Below, piece by piece: positions 9,501 through 18,529 of a stretch of 29,722 nucleotides of DNA. Below the pieces are notes generated by a model that worked only from the letters and a program-made list of their open reading frames with translations, searched no databases and was not told the origin of the DNA. Source of the DNA: UBA4416 sp043718985 (GTDB lineage Bacteria; Bacteroidota; Bacteroidia; B-17B0; Aurantibacillaceae); contig JAYSUQ010000224.1 in assembly GCA_043718985.1 (NCBI GenBank), positions 1-29,722 of the forward strand. The letters are read 5' to 3'. Numbering within the stretch: position 1 is the first letter of the stretch; the number at the start of each line of letters is the position of its first letter. The position numbers and the translations under genes were made by a program.

Positions 9501-12500
9501 ATGGTAATGCCGTAATTGAACCATCACATATATTATTACACGATGGAAACTTAAATACTGGGGCGCTAAACAATAATGGATTAGGCTGTGTTAAACTAAA
9601 CTGATTAACCGCTTTGCAGCCAGCAAAATCTGTAACAGTATAAGAATAAGCTCCAGCCAATAAACCTAAAACATCTTCGGTAACTGCACCGTTAGACCAG
9701 CTAGTTGTGTAATTTGGTGTTCCACCAGTTATTGTAATGTTTATTGCTCCATTGTTTAATCCTGCACAAGTTATATTAGATACCGTATTTGTTACTAGCG
9801 GGCTATTTATACTACTTATAGAAAACACATCTGATAACGAACAGCCATTACCATCTGTTACCGTTAACGAATAATTACCAGCACTAAGGCTTGTTAAACT
9901 TTGAGTGTTTGGTGCAACTGGTATCCATAAGTAATTATAAGTTGCTGTGCCACCTGTTGCAATAACATTAATTGAACCTGTGTTAGCCGTACAAGATGTT
10001 TGAGCAATTAATGGCGTTAACGTTAATGTTGTAGCGGTATTTATAGTTACCGATGCTGTTCTAATACATCCGTTTGCATCTTGCATATTGCAAAAATAAG
10101 TTCCTGCACACAATCCTGTTCGCACTTGAGTTGTTGCTCCATTATCTGTCCAACTATAGGTTACAACAGGTGCTCCACCAATTGCGGCAATTGATATTGT
10201 TCCATTGCAAACTCCAGCACAAGTCACATCTTTTTTGGTTATTACTTCGCCTGTTATGCCTGTTGAGTTATTTACAATAATGTTTGTATTTGTTAAGCAT
10301 CCCTTACTATCAGTTACACTAACTGGATAGATGCCCGCAAATAAATTAGTTGGTGGCACAGGGCTTGTTAAAATAGTATAATTAGGCGTTCCACCAATTG
10401 CAACAACAGCGTATAATCCGTTGTTTAATCCGCAGCTTGGTTGTGTTACGGTTGGCGTTATGGTTAATTGTGTTGGTGCGGTTACCGTTGCTGGCAACTC
10501 ATTAAAACAACCGTTAGCATCTGTTACTTTAACTGTATAACTGCTCGCACACAAATTAATAGCCTGTGCATTTGTTTGCGATGCTACATCGTTCCAAACA
10601 AATAAATATGGCGGTACACCACCTGCAATATTTGTAACTAAAGCTGAACCACTGCAGTCGTTAAAACAATTATTATTTACAACAAAAGTGTTTGCGGTTA
10701 TACTTGTTAAACTTGCAACGCTATAGGTTGCTGTAAACATACAATTATTCGCATCAGTAATTGTTGCGCTTAAGGGCCCTGGACATAATCCAATTACTGT
10801 ACCCGTTGCTACCGTTGTAGACCAAGAGTAGGTATAAACTCCATTGCCACCAGTTGGATTTAAAGCCACGCTACCATTGCAATTCCCAAAACAAGTAGCG
10901 CTGGTAATTATTTCATTATCATCTATAGGTTGGGGTTCTGTTACTGTTGTAGCTAAATATAATTTACAATCGTTTGCATCTTTAATTTCGGCAGTATATG
11001 TTCCTACGCATAAATTTAAAATAGGGTTTGGTAAATTAGGATTTACCCAACTTAACGTGTAGCCAGGTGTGCCGCCAATTGGATTAGAGATTGAAGCCGA
11101 ACCGTTACATTGGCCAACACATGTAATACTGGTTGTAGTTATTGTAGCGCCGCTTGGTCCATCAGAATTACTTAATGGTATAAATACTGTTGATGAACAA
11201 CCTAAAGCATCTGTAACAATTACCGTATAAACACCCGAAGCTAAACCTGTAACTACTGTATTAGTTGATGGTGTAACTGGAGGAGACCAATTATAGGTAT
11301 AAGGCGCTAGGCCTCCAGTTACGTTTGATGCATTTATTGTACCATTACTAAATGTACATGTTGCTGGTATTACTGCAGGGTTAACGTTTAATGGCGTTGG
11401 GGCAGTTAAACTTATTGTTTGATTTGCAATACATCCATTACCATCAGTTATTTGTAAACTATAGCCTGTAGGGCATAAACCTGTAGCTGTTTGGTTTGTT
11501 TGCAAGGGTGAAGTCCAACTATAGGTTACAGTACCTACGTTGTTTATTGGGTTTGCCGTTGCAACACCATTACACGCACCACTACATGTTGGGTTCGTAA
11601 ACGTAACATTTGCTAATAATGCTAATGGGTTATTTAATGTAACAATAGCTTGTCCTGTACATAAACTATCATCTGTTACTATTACCGTGTGGCTACCAGC
11701 ACACAAACCAGTTGGGTTTGCAACTGTTTGCCCGCTTGTAATCCAACTATAATTATAATTAGGGTTTCCGCCACTTACTGTAGTAGTTATACTTCCGTTA
11801 CAAATATTATTACATGTTGGGTCAATTGGTGTAGCGTTAATAACTAAAGGTAAGGGTTGTGTAACTGTAAATATTTTTGAGTTTATACACCCATTAGCAT
11901 CGGTAACAACCGAACTATAGGTGCCAATACATAAATTAGTAATGCTAGCGCTAGGATTAAATGAATAAGGTGCTATGCCGCCCGAAGCTAGTGTTAGCGC
12001 CCCGCCATTACACATACCTGCACATGTTACATTTTTAATAGTAATAGTTGTGGTTAACGCCGTTGGTTCATCAATATTAATAGTTGTTGTTACCGAGCAA
12101 GCGTTGGCATCGGTTACTGTAACGGTATAAATACCTACACCTAAATTAATTATGGTATCTAATGTTGAGCCTACAAATGGAGGTAATGGAGCCCACGAAT
12201 AAGTAAATGGCGCAGTACCACCAAATACGTTTACACCAACTGCACCTGTAAAACCTCCGTTACACAAAACATCTTGCTTATTAAACATTACAGTTACAGT
12301 ACTGGGTTGTGTAATTGCAAAAGTTTGAGATGTTGGACAGTTATTTGCATCGGTTATATTTACAGTATAATTACCTGCACATAAACCAGCAGGATCTTGA
12401 TTATTGCCACCAGTTGGGCTCCACGTATAGTTGTAGTTTGGTGTGCCGCCCAAAACCGTTAAATTAACTGAGCCGTTACAAATTGCATTACATTTTATAG

Positions 12501-15500
12501 TTGATGCAACACCTGTAATTGTATATTGAGGAGGTTCAACAATAGTTATGGTTTGATTTGTTGTGCAACCATTACCATCTAAAACTTGCGCATTATAATT
12601 GCCTGCACACAAACCATTAGTTGTTAAAATAGTATTTGTTATAGTTGGCAAAGGAGGCAAAGTAATGCTAATTGGCGCAACACCATTAGCGGTTATTGTA
12701 GTAGCTCCATTACATAATCCAAAACAAGTTATTGAAGTTGTTGCTACTGTTACTGTTGGGCCAGCAGGATCAATTAATGTAGTAGTAAATAATTGCTTAC
12801 AACCGTTTGCATCGGTAATTGTGAATGTATAAACCCCATCGGGTAAATTATTTTGAGGACTTGAAGGCGATGTTGCATAAACTGGTGTTCCGCCACTAAC
12901 GGTATAGGTAATGCTACCATCACTTGATACGCAAGTAGCAGGGTTATTTGTAGTAAACGATACTGTTAATGGCGTTGGCTCGGTAATATTAAACACTTGT
13001 TGTTGCTTGCACCCATTGGCATCTGTACCAATAACTGTGTAACTACCTACGCATAAATTAGCAATAGAGTTCCCCGTTGCCCCTGTTGACCAACTAAACG
13101 TAACCGTGCCTGTGCCACCAGTTGCATTTACAGTAGCCGACCCATTACAAGCAGCATTACAAGTAACAGATGTTGGTACAACCGTTAACACTATTGATGG
13201 TGGATTATTAAACGAAACCGTTTGAGTGTTTGAACACCCTTGACTATCAACTGCTTTAACAGTGTAGTTAATGCCAGCGCACAAATTAGTTGCCGTTTGT
13301 GTGGTTTGTGTTGGGGCAGTTGGCGACCAAGTAAACGTATAAGGTGTTGTGCCTCCCGATGCATTAGCTGTTGCAATACCAGAGCACGAATTATTACAAG
13401 CTAATGTATTACCATTTGCAGTTATTAATATTGTTACCGCTTGCAAAATAGTTACTGTTTTAGTTGCAACACAACCTTTATTATCGGTTACAAAAACCGT
13501 ATGCCCGCCTACACATAAAGCAGTTGCCGTTTGTGTTGTTTGATTAGTAGTTGACCATGAATAAGTATAAGGCGCAGTACCACCTAACCCTTGCCCTGTT
13601 GCCGACCCAATACAAATATTGCAACTTGGCACAACATTATTTATAGTAGCTGTTAATACTGGTGGCTGTGTAACACTTGCCGCAGCCGATTTAACACAAC
13701 CATTTGCATCGGTTACATTAACAATATAATTGCCTTGGCATAAGGCGCTGGGCGTTACTGCATTTGTATGCGATAACGATGATGACCAACCGTAGGTAAA
13801 AGGACTAGTGCCGCCAGTTGCAATAACAGATAACGATGCGTCGCACACGCCGCTGCAACTCATCGTACCATTAGTGGTTGCAAGTGTTATTGTTGGTGGC
13901 GCAACTAAAGTTGCAATTGTTTGGGTTGTACAACCTTTTGTATCTCTAACAAAAACAGTATAAACTCCTGCGCATAAATTCGAGTTTGTGGTACCACTTG
14001 CGCCGTTGCTCCATGTAACCGTATAGTTTGGGGTACCGCCAGCAATTACAGCAGTTACAATACCATTGCATTGCCCTGCACATTTAGGCTGTGTTACATT
14101 AACTGTTATTGTAATTGGTGGCGGTGCTGTTAAACTAGCATTTGCCGTTGCAGTACAGGTGTTAACATCTGTTACTGTAGCTGTAATTAATCCTGCACAT
14201 AAATTATTAACTGTTAAACTATTTGTAATACCATTACTCCAGCTTACAGTATAAGTTGCTGTACCACCATTAATTACCGCCGACGCACTACCATTGCAAG
14301 CACCCGAACAGTTTAAAGTAGTGGTAGTTAATGCTAAGGTTAATAAATTAGGCTGAGTTATTGTTACCGTTTGTGTTTTTAAACAGCCCTGAGAATCAGT
14401 TAAACGAACTGTATAAGTGCCCGCGCATAAATTAATATAAGGTGGTGCTGCTACATTTGTGCCCGTTGTTGATACAAGCGAAATAACATAAGGACCAGTG
14501 CCTCCCGAAGGAGTTGCGCCAATAGAGCCTGAACACACACTGTTACACTTAATGTTTGCAAATGTTACATTTAAATTTATTGGTGGCGGTTCGGTAATTG
14601 TAAATGTTGTGTTTTTAGGGCAACTATTTATATCTTTAATTGTTAACGAATAATTACCTGCACACAAACCTGTAACACTTGCGGTTCCTTGTCCTGCTGG
14701 ATTGCCAGGCAACCATGTGTAAGTATATGCCGAGCCAGTGCCTCCTGTAACGCTAGCCGTTGCTGTTCCATCGCAAACACCATTACACTTTAAGTCAGTT
14801 TTTGTAAGTGTTAACGATATTGGCAAGGGTTGGTTAATAGTAAATGTATTTAACGATACACAGCCTTTAGCATCAGTAACCGTTTGTGAATATACACCAC
14901 TACACAACCCATTAGCAATCGTTAGTGTTGATGTTACAGGTACAATGGGGTTTGTACCTGTCCAAGTATACGAATAAATTGGCGAGCCACCAGTTGCCGT
15001 AACAGTTGCCGAGCCATTGCAAAAGCCATTACAATCTACATCTTTTGTTGTTATGCTTGATGTTAATAGTGGTGGCGAGTTAATTTGAAAAGTTACTTGT
15101 TTAACACATTGTTGCGCATCTTTAACATCAACCGTATAAGTACCACTACATAAATTTGTAATAACAGATGTGGTTGTTATTGCCCCTGGATTTAGTGTAT
15201 ATGTATACGGTGCTTTACCGCCAGTTGTAGTTAGTGTAGCGCTACCATTACAAATATTAAAACAAGTTAAGCTTTTAGTAACAATTGCAACAGCAATAAT
15301 TGGCGGTTGCGTTATAGTTTTAGTGGTAGTTGCAGTACACGATTTCGTATCGGTAACCAATACCGTAAAAGTACCTGCACATAATGTGTTTACAAAAGTT
15401 GTTGTTGGGCTTGGTGCCGATGTTGGGCTCCAAGAATAAGTGTAGCCGCCGTTACCGCCCGATGCAGTAACCGATGCTGAGCCATTACAAACGCCAAAAC

Positions 15501-16761
15501 AGGTAGCACTTGTTGTAATTGAAGATAATGTTAACGGGTTGGGTTGGGTTAAATTTTTCGTAAAACTTTCTTGACAACCATTAGCATTTGTTGTTGTTAC
15601 ATCATAAAAACCTGCGCATAAATTTTTTAATGTATCGGGTATGTTAATGCCAATGCCAGTATGCAAAGCTCCTGTACTATATTGTGCAGAAAGTGGTGCA
15701 GCTGTTGGTAAATTGGCTTCCAAAATAATCATGCCATCACATAAGCCAAAACAAGTTGGTTCAATAGTAGTGAAAATTAAATCAGATAACGGTGGGTCGG
15801 CAATAGATATTGTTGTAACTCCAATTTGATTTAAGGAGTTTCGAATATTAACTACATATTGGCTAGCACAACCACAAATGCCATTAAACGTATAGGTACC
15901 AGCAGCTACAGCTATTAATGTTACGCCAGGAGTTGCACATTTAGGTGGAATAGTAATTGTAAACGGCCCATTTGCACAGCTTGAAATATTTACAATTAAA
16001 ACACCATCGCAAATTGCAGCGCATTTAGGTGTAGTTGCTGTAAGTGTAGGTGTGCAAGCAATTAATGGGTTTAATTTTAGTCCTTCAGTTTTATTAAAAT
16101 CTGTTTGATTTTCAATTGGAGTTACCAAAAATGATGGGCTTAAAACAACAACCGATGCACTTTGTGCTTTTACAGTTTGATTGGCTTGTAAATTGGTGTT
16201 TAGTAAATTAACTATTCCATTACCAAAAAATAGTTTGTCGCAAATAATATACGTGTTTTTTAAAGTTAAATTACCGTTTAACGTTACTGATTTAAAGGTT
16301 TTTAATACACTTAGATTAACCTCGTAATTCGAATTTACAACAACATCATTATCTAAATTATTGTGAGAAAATTCATAAAATGCTTGCTGCGATGGGCTTA
16401 ATATAATTTTACCATTATGCTTTATTTTAAAATAAGGGTTAAGCGCGAGGTTGCCGTTTAATGTTAAATTAACATTTGGCGAGCCAATTAAAGTGGTAAT
16501 GTGGCGTTGGCTTAAACTGGTTATCGAGTTTACCTCAACATTGGTTAAAGCATGAACCGAAAAATCTTTTGCTCCCGATAAATTATCAAAAATTACGTGG
16601 GTATTTTTATTAGGTAGTAAATTTGAAGGTGCGCCTCCCGATTTTTGCGCCCAGTGTGTAGCATCGCTCCAATAACCCGACCCACCAACCCAATATACGG
16701 TTTGAGAGTTAACAACATAAGTTACAAATACAGAAACTATTAATAATAGCTTTTTAAACAT
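6538..16761 (-). CDS. Giant SprB-repeat surface protein, T9SS type B cargo
   Basis: 3407 residues. A signal peptide at 1-19 is followed by the YWVGGSGYWSDATHWAQKSGG motif domain and a beta-strand-rich stalk (to about 230), one divergent repeat (about 235-326), 37 tandem SprB-type repeats of about 70-84 residues (327-3160), two Ig/PKD-like domains (3161-3317) and a C-terminal gliding-motility/T9SS type B sorting domain (3318-3407: PNGFSPNADGKNDTW, VYNRWGEQLF, PVGTYYYII). A typical repeat reads TCxGxCNGSATxTATGG...YTYSW...LCAGxYTVxVTDANGC...TQP. It resembles SprB, the mobile gliding adhesin, but is shorter than the F. johnsoniae protein (over 6000 residues), and gliding is not shown by the sequence. 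It is followed after 2 nt by its probable PorP/SprF partner. Some repeats lack a linked pair of cysteines, and the last 16 repeats are a block duplication (see findings). The frame is intact throughout. Confidence 0.93.
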   Translation of the reverse strand: MFKKLLLIVSVFVTYVVNSQTVYWVGGSGYWSDATHWAQKSGGAPSNLLPNKNTHVIFDNLSGAKDFSVHALTNVEVNSITSLSQRHITTLIGSPNVNLTLNGNLALNPYFKIKHNGKIILSPSQQAFYEFSHNNLDNDVVVNSNYEVNLSVLKTFKSVTLNGNLTLKNTYIICDKLFFGNGIVNLLNTNLQANQTVKAQSASVVVLSPSFLVTPIENQTDFNKTEGLKLNPLIACTPTLTATTPKCAAICDGVLIVNISSCANGPFTITIPPKCATPGVTLIAVAAGTYTFNGICGCASQYVVNIRNSLNQIGVTTISIADPPLSDLIFTTIEPTCFGLCDGMIILEANLPTAAPLSAQYSTGALHTGIGINIPDTLKNLCAGFYDVTTTNANGCQESFTKNLTQPNPLTLSSITTSATCFGVCNGSASVTASGGNGGYTYSWSPTSAPSPTTTFVNTLCAGTFTVLVTDTKSCTATTTKTITQPPIIAVAIVTKSLTCFNICNGSATLTTTGGKAPYTYTLNPGAITTTSVITNLCSGTYTVDVKDAQQCVKQVTFQINSPPLLTSSITTKDVDCNGFCNGSATVTATGGSPIYSYTWTGTNPIVPVTSTLTIANGLCSGVYSQTVTDAKGCVSLNTFTINQPLPISLTLTKTDLKCNGVCDGTATASVTGGTGSAYTYTWLPGNPAGQGTASVTGLCAGNYSLTIKDINSCPKNTTFTITEPPPINLNVTFANIKCNSVCSGSIGATPSGGTGPYVISLVSTTGTNVAAPPYINLCAGTYTVRLTDSQGCLKTQTVTITQPNLLTLALTTTTLNCSGACNGSASAVINGGTATYTVSWSNGITNSLTVNNLCAGLITATVTDVNTCTATANASLTAPPPITITVNVTQPKCAGQCNGIVTAVIAGGTPNYTVTWSNGASGTTNSNLCAGVYTVFVRDTKGCTTQTIATLVAPPTITLATTNGTMSCSGVCDASLSVIATGGTSPFTYGWSSSLSHTNAVTPSALCQGNYIVNVTDANGCVKSAAASVTQPPVLTATINNVVPSCNICIGSATGQGLGGTAPYTYSWSTTNQTTQTATALCVGGHTVFVTDNKGCVATKTVTILQAVTILITANGNTLACNNSCSGIATANASGGTTPYTFTWSPTAPTQTTQTATNLCAGINYTVKAVDSQGCSNTQTVSFNNPPSIVLTVVPTSVTCNAACNGSATVNATGGTGTVTFSWSTGATGNSIANLCVGSYTVIGTDANGCKQQQVFNITEPTPLTVSFTTNNPATCVSSDGSITYTVSGGTPVYATSPSSPQNNLPDGVYTFTITDANGCKQLFTTTLIDPAGPTVTVATTSITCFGLCNGATTITANGVAPISITLPPLPTITNTILTTNGLCAGNYNAQVLDGNGCTTNQTITIVEPPQYTITGVASTIKCNAICNGSVNLTVLGGTPNYNYTWSPTGGNNQDPAGLCAGNYTVNITDANNCPTSQTFAITQPSTVTVMFNKQDVLCNGGFTGAVGVNVFGGTAPFTYSWAPLPPFVGSTLDTIINLGVGIYTVTVTDANACSVTTTINIDEPTALTTTITIKNVTCAGMCNGGALTLASGGIAPYSFNPSASITNLCIGTYSSVVTDANGCINSKIFTVTQPLPLVINATPIDPTCNNICNGSITTTVSGGNPNYNYSWITSGQTVANPTGLCAGSHTVIVTDDSLCTGQAIVTLNNPLALLANVTFTNPTCSGACNGVATANPINNVGTVTYSWTSPLQTNQTATGLCPTGYSLQITDGNGCIANQTISLTAPTPLNVNPAVIPATCTFSNGTINASNVTGGLAPYTYNWSPPVTPSTNTVVTGLASGVYTVIVTDALGCSSTVFIPLSNSDGPSGATITTTSITCVGQCNGSASISNPIGGTPGYTLSWVNPNLPNPILNLCVGTYTAEIKDANDCKLYLATTVTEPQPIDDNEIITSATCFGNCNGSVALNPTGGNGVYTYSWSTTVATGTVIGLCPGPLSATITDANNCMFTATYSVASLTSITANTFVVNNNCFNDCSGSALVTNIAGGVPPYLFVWNDVASQTNAQAINLCASSYTVKVTDANGCFNELPATVTAPTQLTITPTVTQPSCGLNNGLYAVVAIGGTPNYTILTSPVPPTNLFAGIYPVSVTDSKGCLTNTNIIVNNSTGITGEVITKKDVTCAGVCNGTISIAAIGGAPVVTYSWTDNGATTQVRTGLCAGTYFCNMQDANGCIRTASVTINTATTLTLTPLIAQTSCTANTGSINVIATGGTATYNYLWIPVAPNTQSLTSLSAGNYSLTVTDGNGCSLSDVFSISSINSPLVTNTVSNITCAGLNNGAINITITGGTPNYTTSWSNGAVTEDVLGLLAGAYSYTVTDFAGCKAVNQFSLTQPNPLLFSAPVFKFPSCNNICDGSITALPFGGTLPFTYSWTPTTNTTLIAINLCVGNYTLSVLDANSCATTTSYSLTGPPAIVITATVTDANCFGDLNGAITATAIGGSGSLSYSWSTGSTTTNSITGLPASNYTLTVFDTGGCSKDTVFTVKQPIALTQTNTIVSAQCFGNCNGSINVTANGGNGGFIYLWSPSVPSVTNSVSNICPGNYSLTITDNKGCFIQPNFNVPSIVTITTAITFTNNNCFNQSNGSLEATNVGGGAGGYTFLWNDALGTIGTVLSNQPNGTYSITITDTDGCFNKWPGTITSPSSVSVTPTTNNPSCGMCNGTATLNLSGGTPTYNVNWTSAAQTGTTGTGLCAGIYGLLITDANNCITNTNIIINSSSGITGETILTTDETCVGLCNGTATLTAIGGQPTVTYNWLHGPTSQTLSNLCSGTYTCNMVDANNCVRTATIGINAATTLTVNSQVHQTGCGVNTGSIEVTVTGGTNNYNYNWMPASLGTGTLVVNLAPGVYTLIVTDASGCSKTEFYTINSINGPIVTSTITNESCITKCDGIIDISITGGNPSYTVNWSNGASATLQLANVCAGNYSVLVTDAANCSTVRNFSITTNPAIAFSAPTAISPKCNNDCNGSLNILPINGNPAFTYVWNPVASNSPTLSGLCANIYSVLVTDTKGCSATQSFTLVNPSKITVAATITNASCSSVADGAIDMTINGGTPPNTFAWTPNVAITEDLTNVLFGPYTFTVTDANGCAKDTALQINANVVVIAVAGNDTSFCQNGTALLNGSNSTGGVTYQWFNLPNPIAISNNLITTATPTIGLNTYVLVATNGLCIDVDSINVTSNTLPVVDAGPSVSIPLGATITVGGSPTSAAATSFTWLPSFTLSDASISNPVAITTITTVYTVSITDANGCTNSDSMTVNIYPKIIIPNGFSPNADGKNDTWMIDYINLFPDNEVEVYNRWGEQLFYSKGYPTPWNGLYKNKELPVGTYYYIINLNHPEYPEPYTGPLTIFR
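7282..9114 (-). repeat. Eight-repeat block B (second copy of the duplication)
   Basis: Repeats 31-38, protein residues 2550-3160 (611 residues), directly downstream of block A in the reading direction. Matching motifs occur in the same order as in block A. DNA resemblance is still visible, for example around 8435-8463 against 10269-10297. The block ends where the Ig-like domains begin (NANVVVIAVAGNDT). Confidence 0.8.
9115..10923 (-). repeat. Eight-repeat block A (first copy of a segmental duplication)
   Basis: Repeats 23-30, protein residues 1947-2549 (603 residues). Unit by unit this block matches the next eight repeats better than its neighbours: ATCFGNCNGS with AQCFGNCNGS, NNNCFND with NNNCFNQ, TNTNIIVNNSTGITGE with TNTNIIINSSSGITGE, TSCTANTGSI with TGCGVNTGSI, FSAPVFKFPSCNNICDGS with FSAPTAISPKCNNDCNGS, and CSKDT with CAKDT. 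The order of the eight units is preserved. Confidence 0.8.
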
Positions 16762-16887
16762 AGATTATAATAATTCTTACGAATTTAAATTAGTTTAGAT
16801 TAATAAATTTACAAAAAAATATCTAATATTAACATTGCAACGTTTGAAACCAATCTTTTACTGATTAAACACATTTAATAAGTTATT

Positions 16888-17457
16888 ATGCAACAAAAAA
16901 ATCCGTTAAATACTTGGCAAACTTTATCGTCGGAGTTAGTGTATGAATCGGCTTGGATAGCTGTAAACAAACATGCCGTCATAAATCCAGCAGGCAACCC
17001 TGCAACCTATAGTGTTGTTAACTTTAAAAACAAAGCAATTGGTGTTGTTCCGTTAAGTAACGATGGTTTTACGTGGCTTGTTGGCCAATGGCGCTATCCA
17101 TTAAATGCCTATAGTTGGGAAATACCCGAAGGCGGTGGTCCATTAAACGAAGAGCCTATTGAAACTGCCAAGCGAGAATTAAAAGAAGAAACAGGAATTG
17201 TGGCACAACAATTTACCGAAATTATGCAACTGCATACTAGTAATTCGGCAACCGATGAACACGCTTTTGTTTTTATAGCAACAAATTTAAATTTTGAAAC
17301 AGCAGAGCCTGAAGAGAGCGAGGATTTAACAGTTAAAAAAATTCATATTAAAGAAGCGTTTAAACTAGTGCTAAACGGTCAAATTACAGATGCAATTAGT
17401 GTTGCTGCAATTTATAAAGTAAATTACATGTTAGATAATAATTTAATCCAATTTTAA
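16888..17457 (+). CDS. Nudix hydrolase, ADP-ribose pyrophosphatase-like
   Basis: 189 residues. A perfect Nudix box (G-x5-E-x7-RE-L-x-EE-x-G-I) spans 82-104, starting EGGGPLNEE and ending RELKEETGI. The preceding QWRYPLNAYSWEIPEGG segment (67-83) is typical of the ADP-ribose pyrophosphatase/NudF branch, which splits ADP-ribose or related nucleotide sugars into ribose phosphate and AMP using Mg2+ bound by the box glutamates. It is probably cytoplasmic, since no signal peptide is seen. It is divergent from the giant surface gene (126-nt spacer) and its last 15 nt overlap tail-to-tail with the coiled-coil membrane protein gene. The exact substrate is not determinable. Confidence 0.9.
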   Translation: MQQKNPLNTWQTLSSELVYESAWIAVNKHAVINPAGNPATYSVVNFKNKAIGVVPLSNDGFTWLVGQWRYPLNAYSWEIPEGGGPLNEEPIETAKRELKEETGIVAQQFTEIMQLHTSNSATDEHAFVFIATNLNFETAEPEESEDLTVKKIHIKEAFKLVLNGQITDAISVAAIYKVNYMLDNNLIQF

Positions 17458-18363
17458 TGTTGAGCTGCCAACAACAGCACCATCGCAACTCACTTCAATA
17501 ATATAATTACCTGGCACTAATTCGCCTTGCCCTTCGCAATAAGTTACACCACTTATTTCGCTATTAGCATAATTTAATGTTACTTTTCCTGCAAAATACC
17601 CTGAAGATTTGTTGAATGTGAATTTATAATTATCATCATATCCTTTTGCCATCTCTTTGCCATCGGGAGTAACTATACGAACATAAACAGTTCTATCTCC
17701 AGCTTTTGCAATTTTGTTTTCGCCTAAAGTAAATGTAACTTTAATTTTTTGCGTGCGCGATGCTTTTGATGTTTCAACTTCTTTTGAGCCTCCACTTTTA
17801 AATTTAACTCCTTTTGAAACAACTGCGTTACAAGATATAATTGACCCTTTTTGAATAGTTGCCTGTAAATCTTCTTTCTCTTTATTTAAACCAGTTGTTT
17901 TTGTTTTTTCCGAATCTAATTCTTTTAACACATTGTCTTTTTCAACAATTAATGTTTTATTCATCGTTCCTAACGAATCTATTGTACGCACATAACCACG
18001 CATAATTTGGCGCAGCGTTTCCGATTCTTTTTTTAATTTAGAAATTACATACGCATCGCCTTTGTGTTTATCGGCATCTAAAATTAATTGCGCAATTTCG
18101 GCTTTTTTCGCTTCAATTTCGGCCTGCAATACTTTATCGTTAGTTTGTAACGATTCAAAATCTTTTTGTATTTGTAACAACTCTCCTTTCACATTATCGC
18201 GCTCAACAATAACTTGCTCTTTAACAACAATTTCGTTTGCCGCTTTGTTTTTTTCTTGATTATATAACCAAACAGTTACAATGTTTGTTATGCCTAATAA
18301 ACCGATGATTATCCACAATAATCCCGATTTTTTTTTATTTTCGTTTTCAGTATTTTCTTCCAT
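17443..18363 (-). CDS. Single-pass membrane protein with long coiled coil
   Basis: 306 residues. A short charged cytoplasmic head (1-13, MEENTENENKKKS) precedes one transmembrane helix (about 14-34). Residues about 38-175 form a Lys/Glu-rich coiled coil with few prolines or glycines, and 178-306 a strand-rich domain (VKVTFTLGENK, VYVRIVTPDGKEM, NYIIEVSCDG) that looks like an Ig/fibronectin-type sandwich. Similar proteins are widespread in Bacteroidota and some carry an unsupported 'chromosome partitioning' label. No ATPase motif is present here. Possible roles include an envelope scaffold, but the function is unknown. The gene is tail-to-tail with the Nudix gene, overlapping it by 15 nt. The 166-nt gap upstream of its start (18364-18529) shows no further gene. 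Confidence 0.75.
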   Translation of the reverse strand: MEENTENENKKKSGLLWIIIGLLGITNIVTVWLYNQEKNKAANEIVVKEQVIVERDNVKGELLQIQKDFESLQTNDKVLQAEIEAKKAEIAQLILDADKHKGDAYVISKLKKESETLRQIMRGYVRTIDSLGTMNKTLIVEKDNVLKELDSEKTKTTGLNKEKEDLQATIQKGSIISCNAVVSKGVKFKSGGSKEVETSKASRTQKIKVTFTLGENKIAKAGDRTVYVRIVTPDGKEMAKGYDDNYKFTFNKSSGYFAGKVTLNYANSEISGVTYCEGQGELVPGNYIIEVSCDGAVVGSSTLKLD

Positions 18364-18529
18364 TTTATTGTTAATTATAAATCAAAGTTATCATTAAATA
18401 AAAAACCAACACGTTAAAGTTTTTCACTTTTGTATCTTAATATGTTATTGCTTAAATATAAAAGCAAACATAAAAATAATATCAACTCAAAATAGCTATA
18501 AGTTTAGCGACGTTATGTTTATTAAAAAA

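Larger units (their letters stand above)
7282..15783 (-). repeat. 37 tandem SprB-type repeats inside the giant gene
   Basis: Counting by eye gives 37 units of about 210-250 nt, each ending near a (T/N)xPxx(L/I) motif. At protein level the units share Cys1 in TCxG, GG(T/N)PxYTYSW, a Y(T/S)(V/L)xVTD segment and Cys4 in DANGC. All 37 keep Cys1 and Cys4. Sequence between units is divergent enough that the DNA is not a simple tandem repeat, although neighbouring blocks near the 3' end are recognisably similar. One further aberrant unit lies upstream at about 15784-16050. Confidence 0.9.

Noticed and set aside
7282..15783. Regular spacing of similar units that could suggest a CRISPR or satellite array
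   Set aside because: Units are about 210-250 nt, diverged, and translate in one unbroken frame as SprB-type domains. There are no short identical repeats with unique spacers.
7259..15829. Many open frames of 60-110 codons on the plus strand opposite the giant gene
   Set aside because: They recur in step with the protein repeats and translate to similar Val/Pro/His-Lys-rich strings with no domain or leader. They are antisense shadows of repetitive coding sequence.
17443..18363. Chromosome partitioning (ParA-like) function sometimes attached to such coiled-coil proteins
   Set aside because: No Walker A or other ATPase motif is present. The protein is a single-pass membrane protein with a coiled coil and a strand-rich end.
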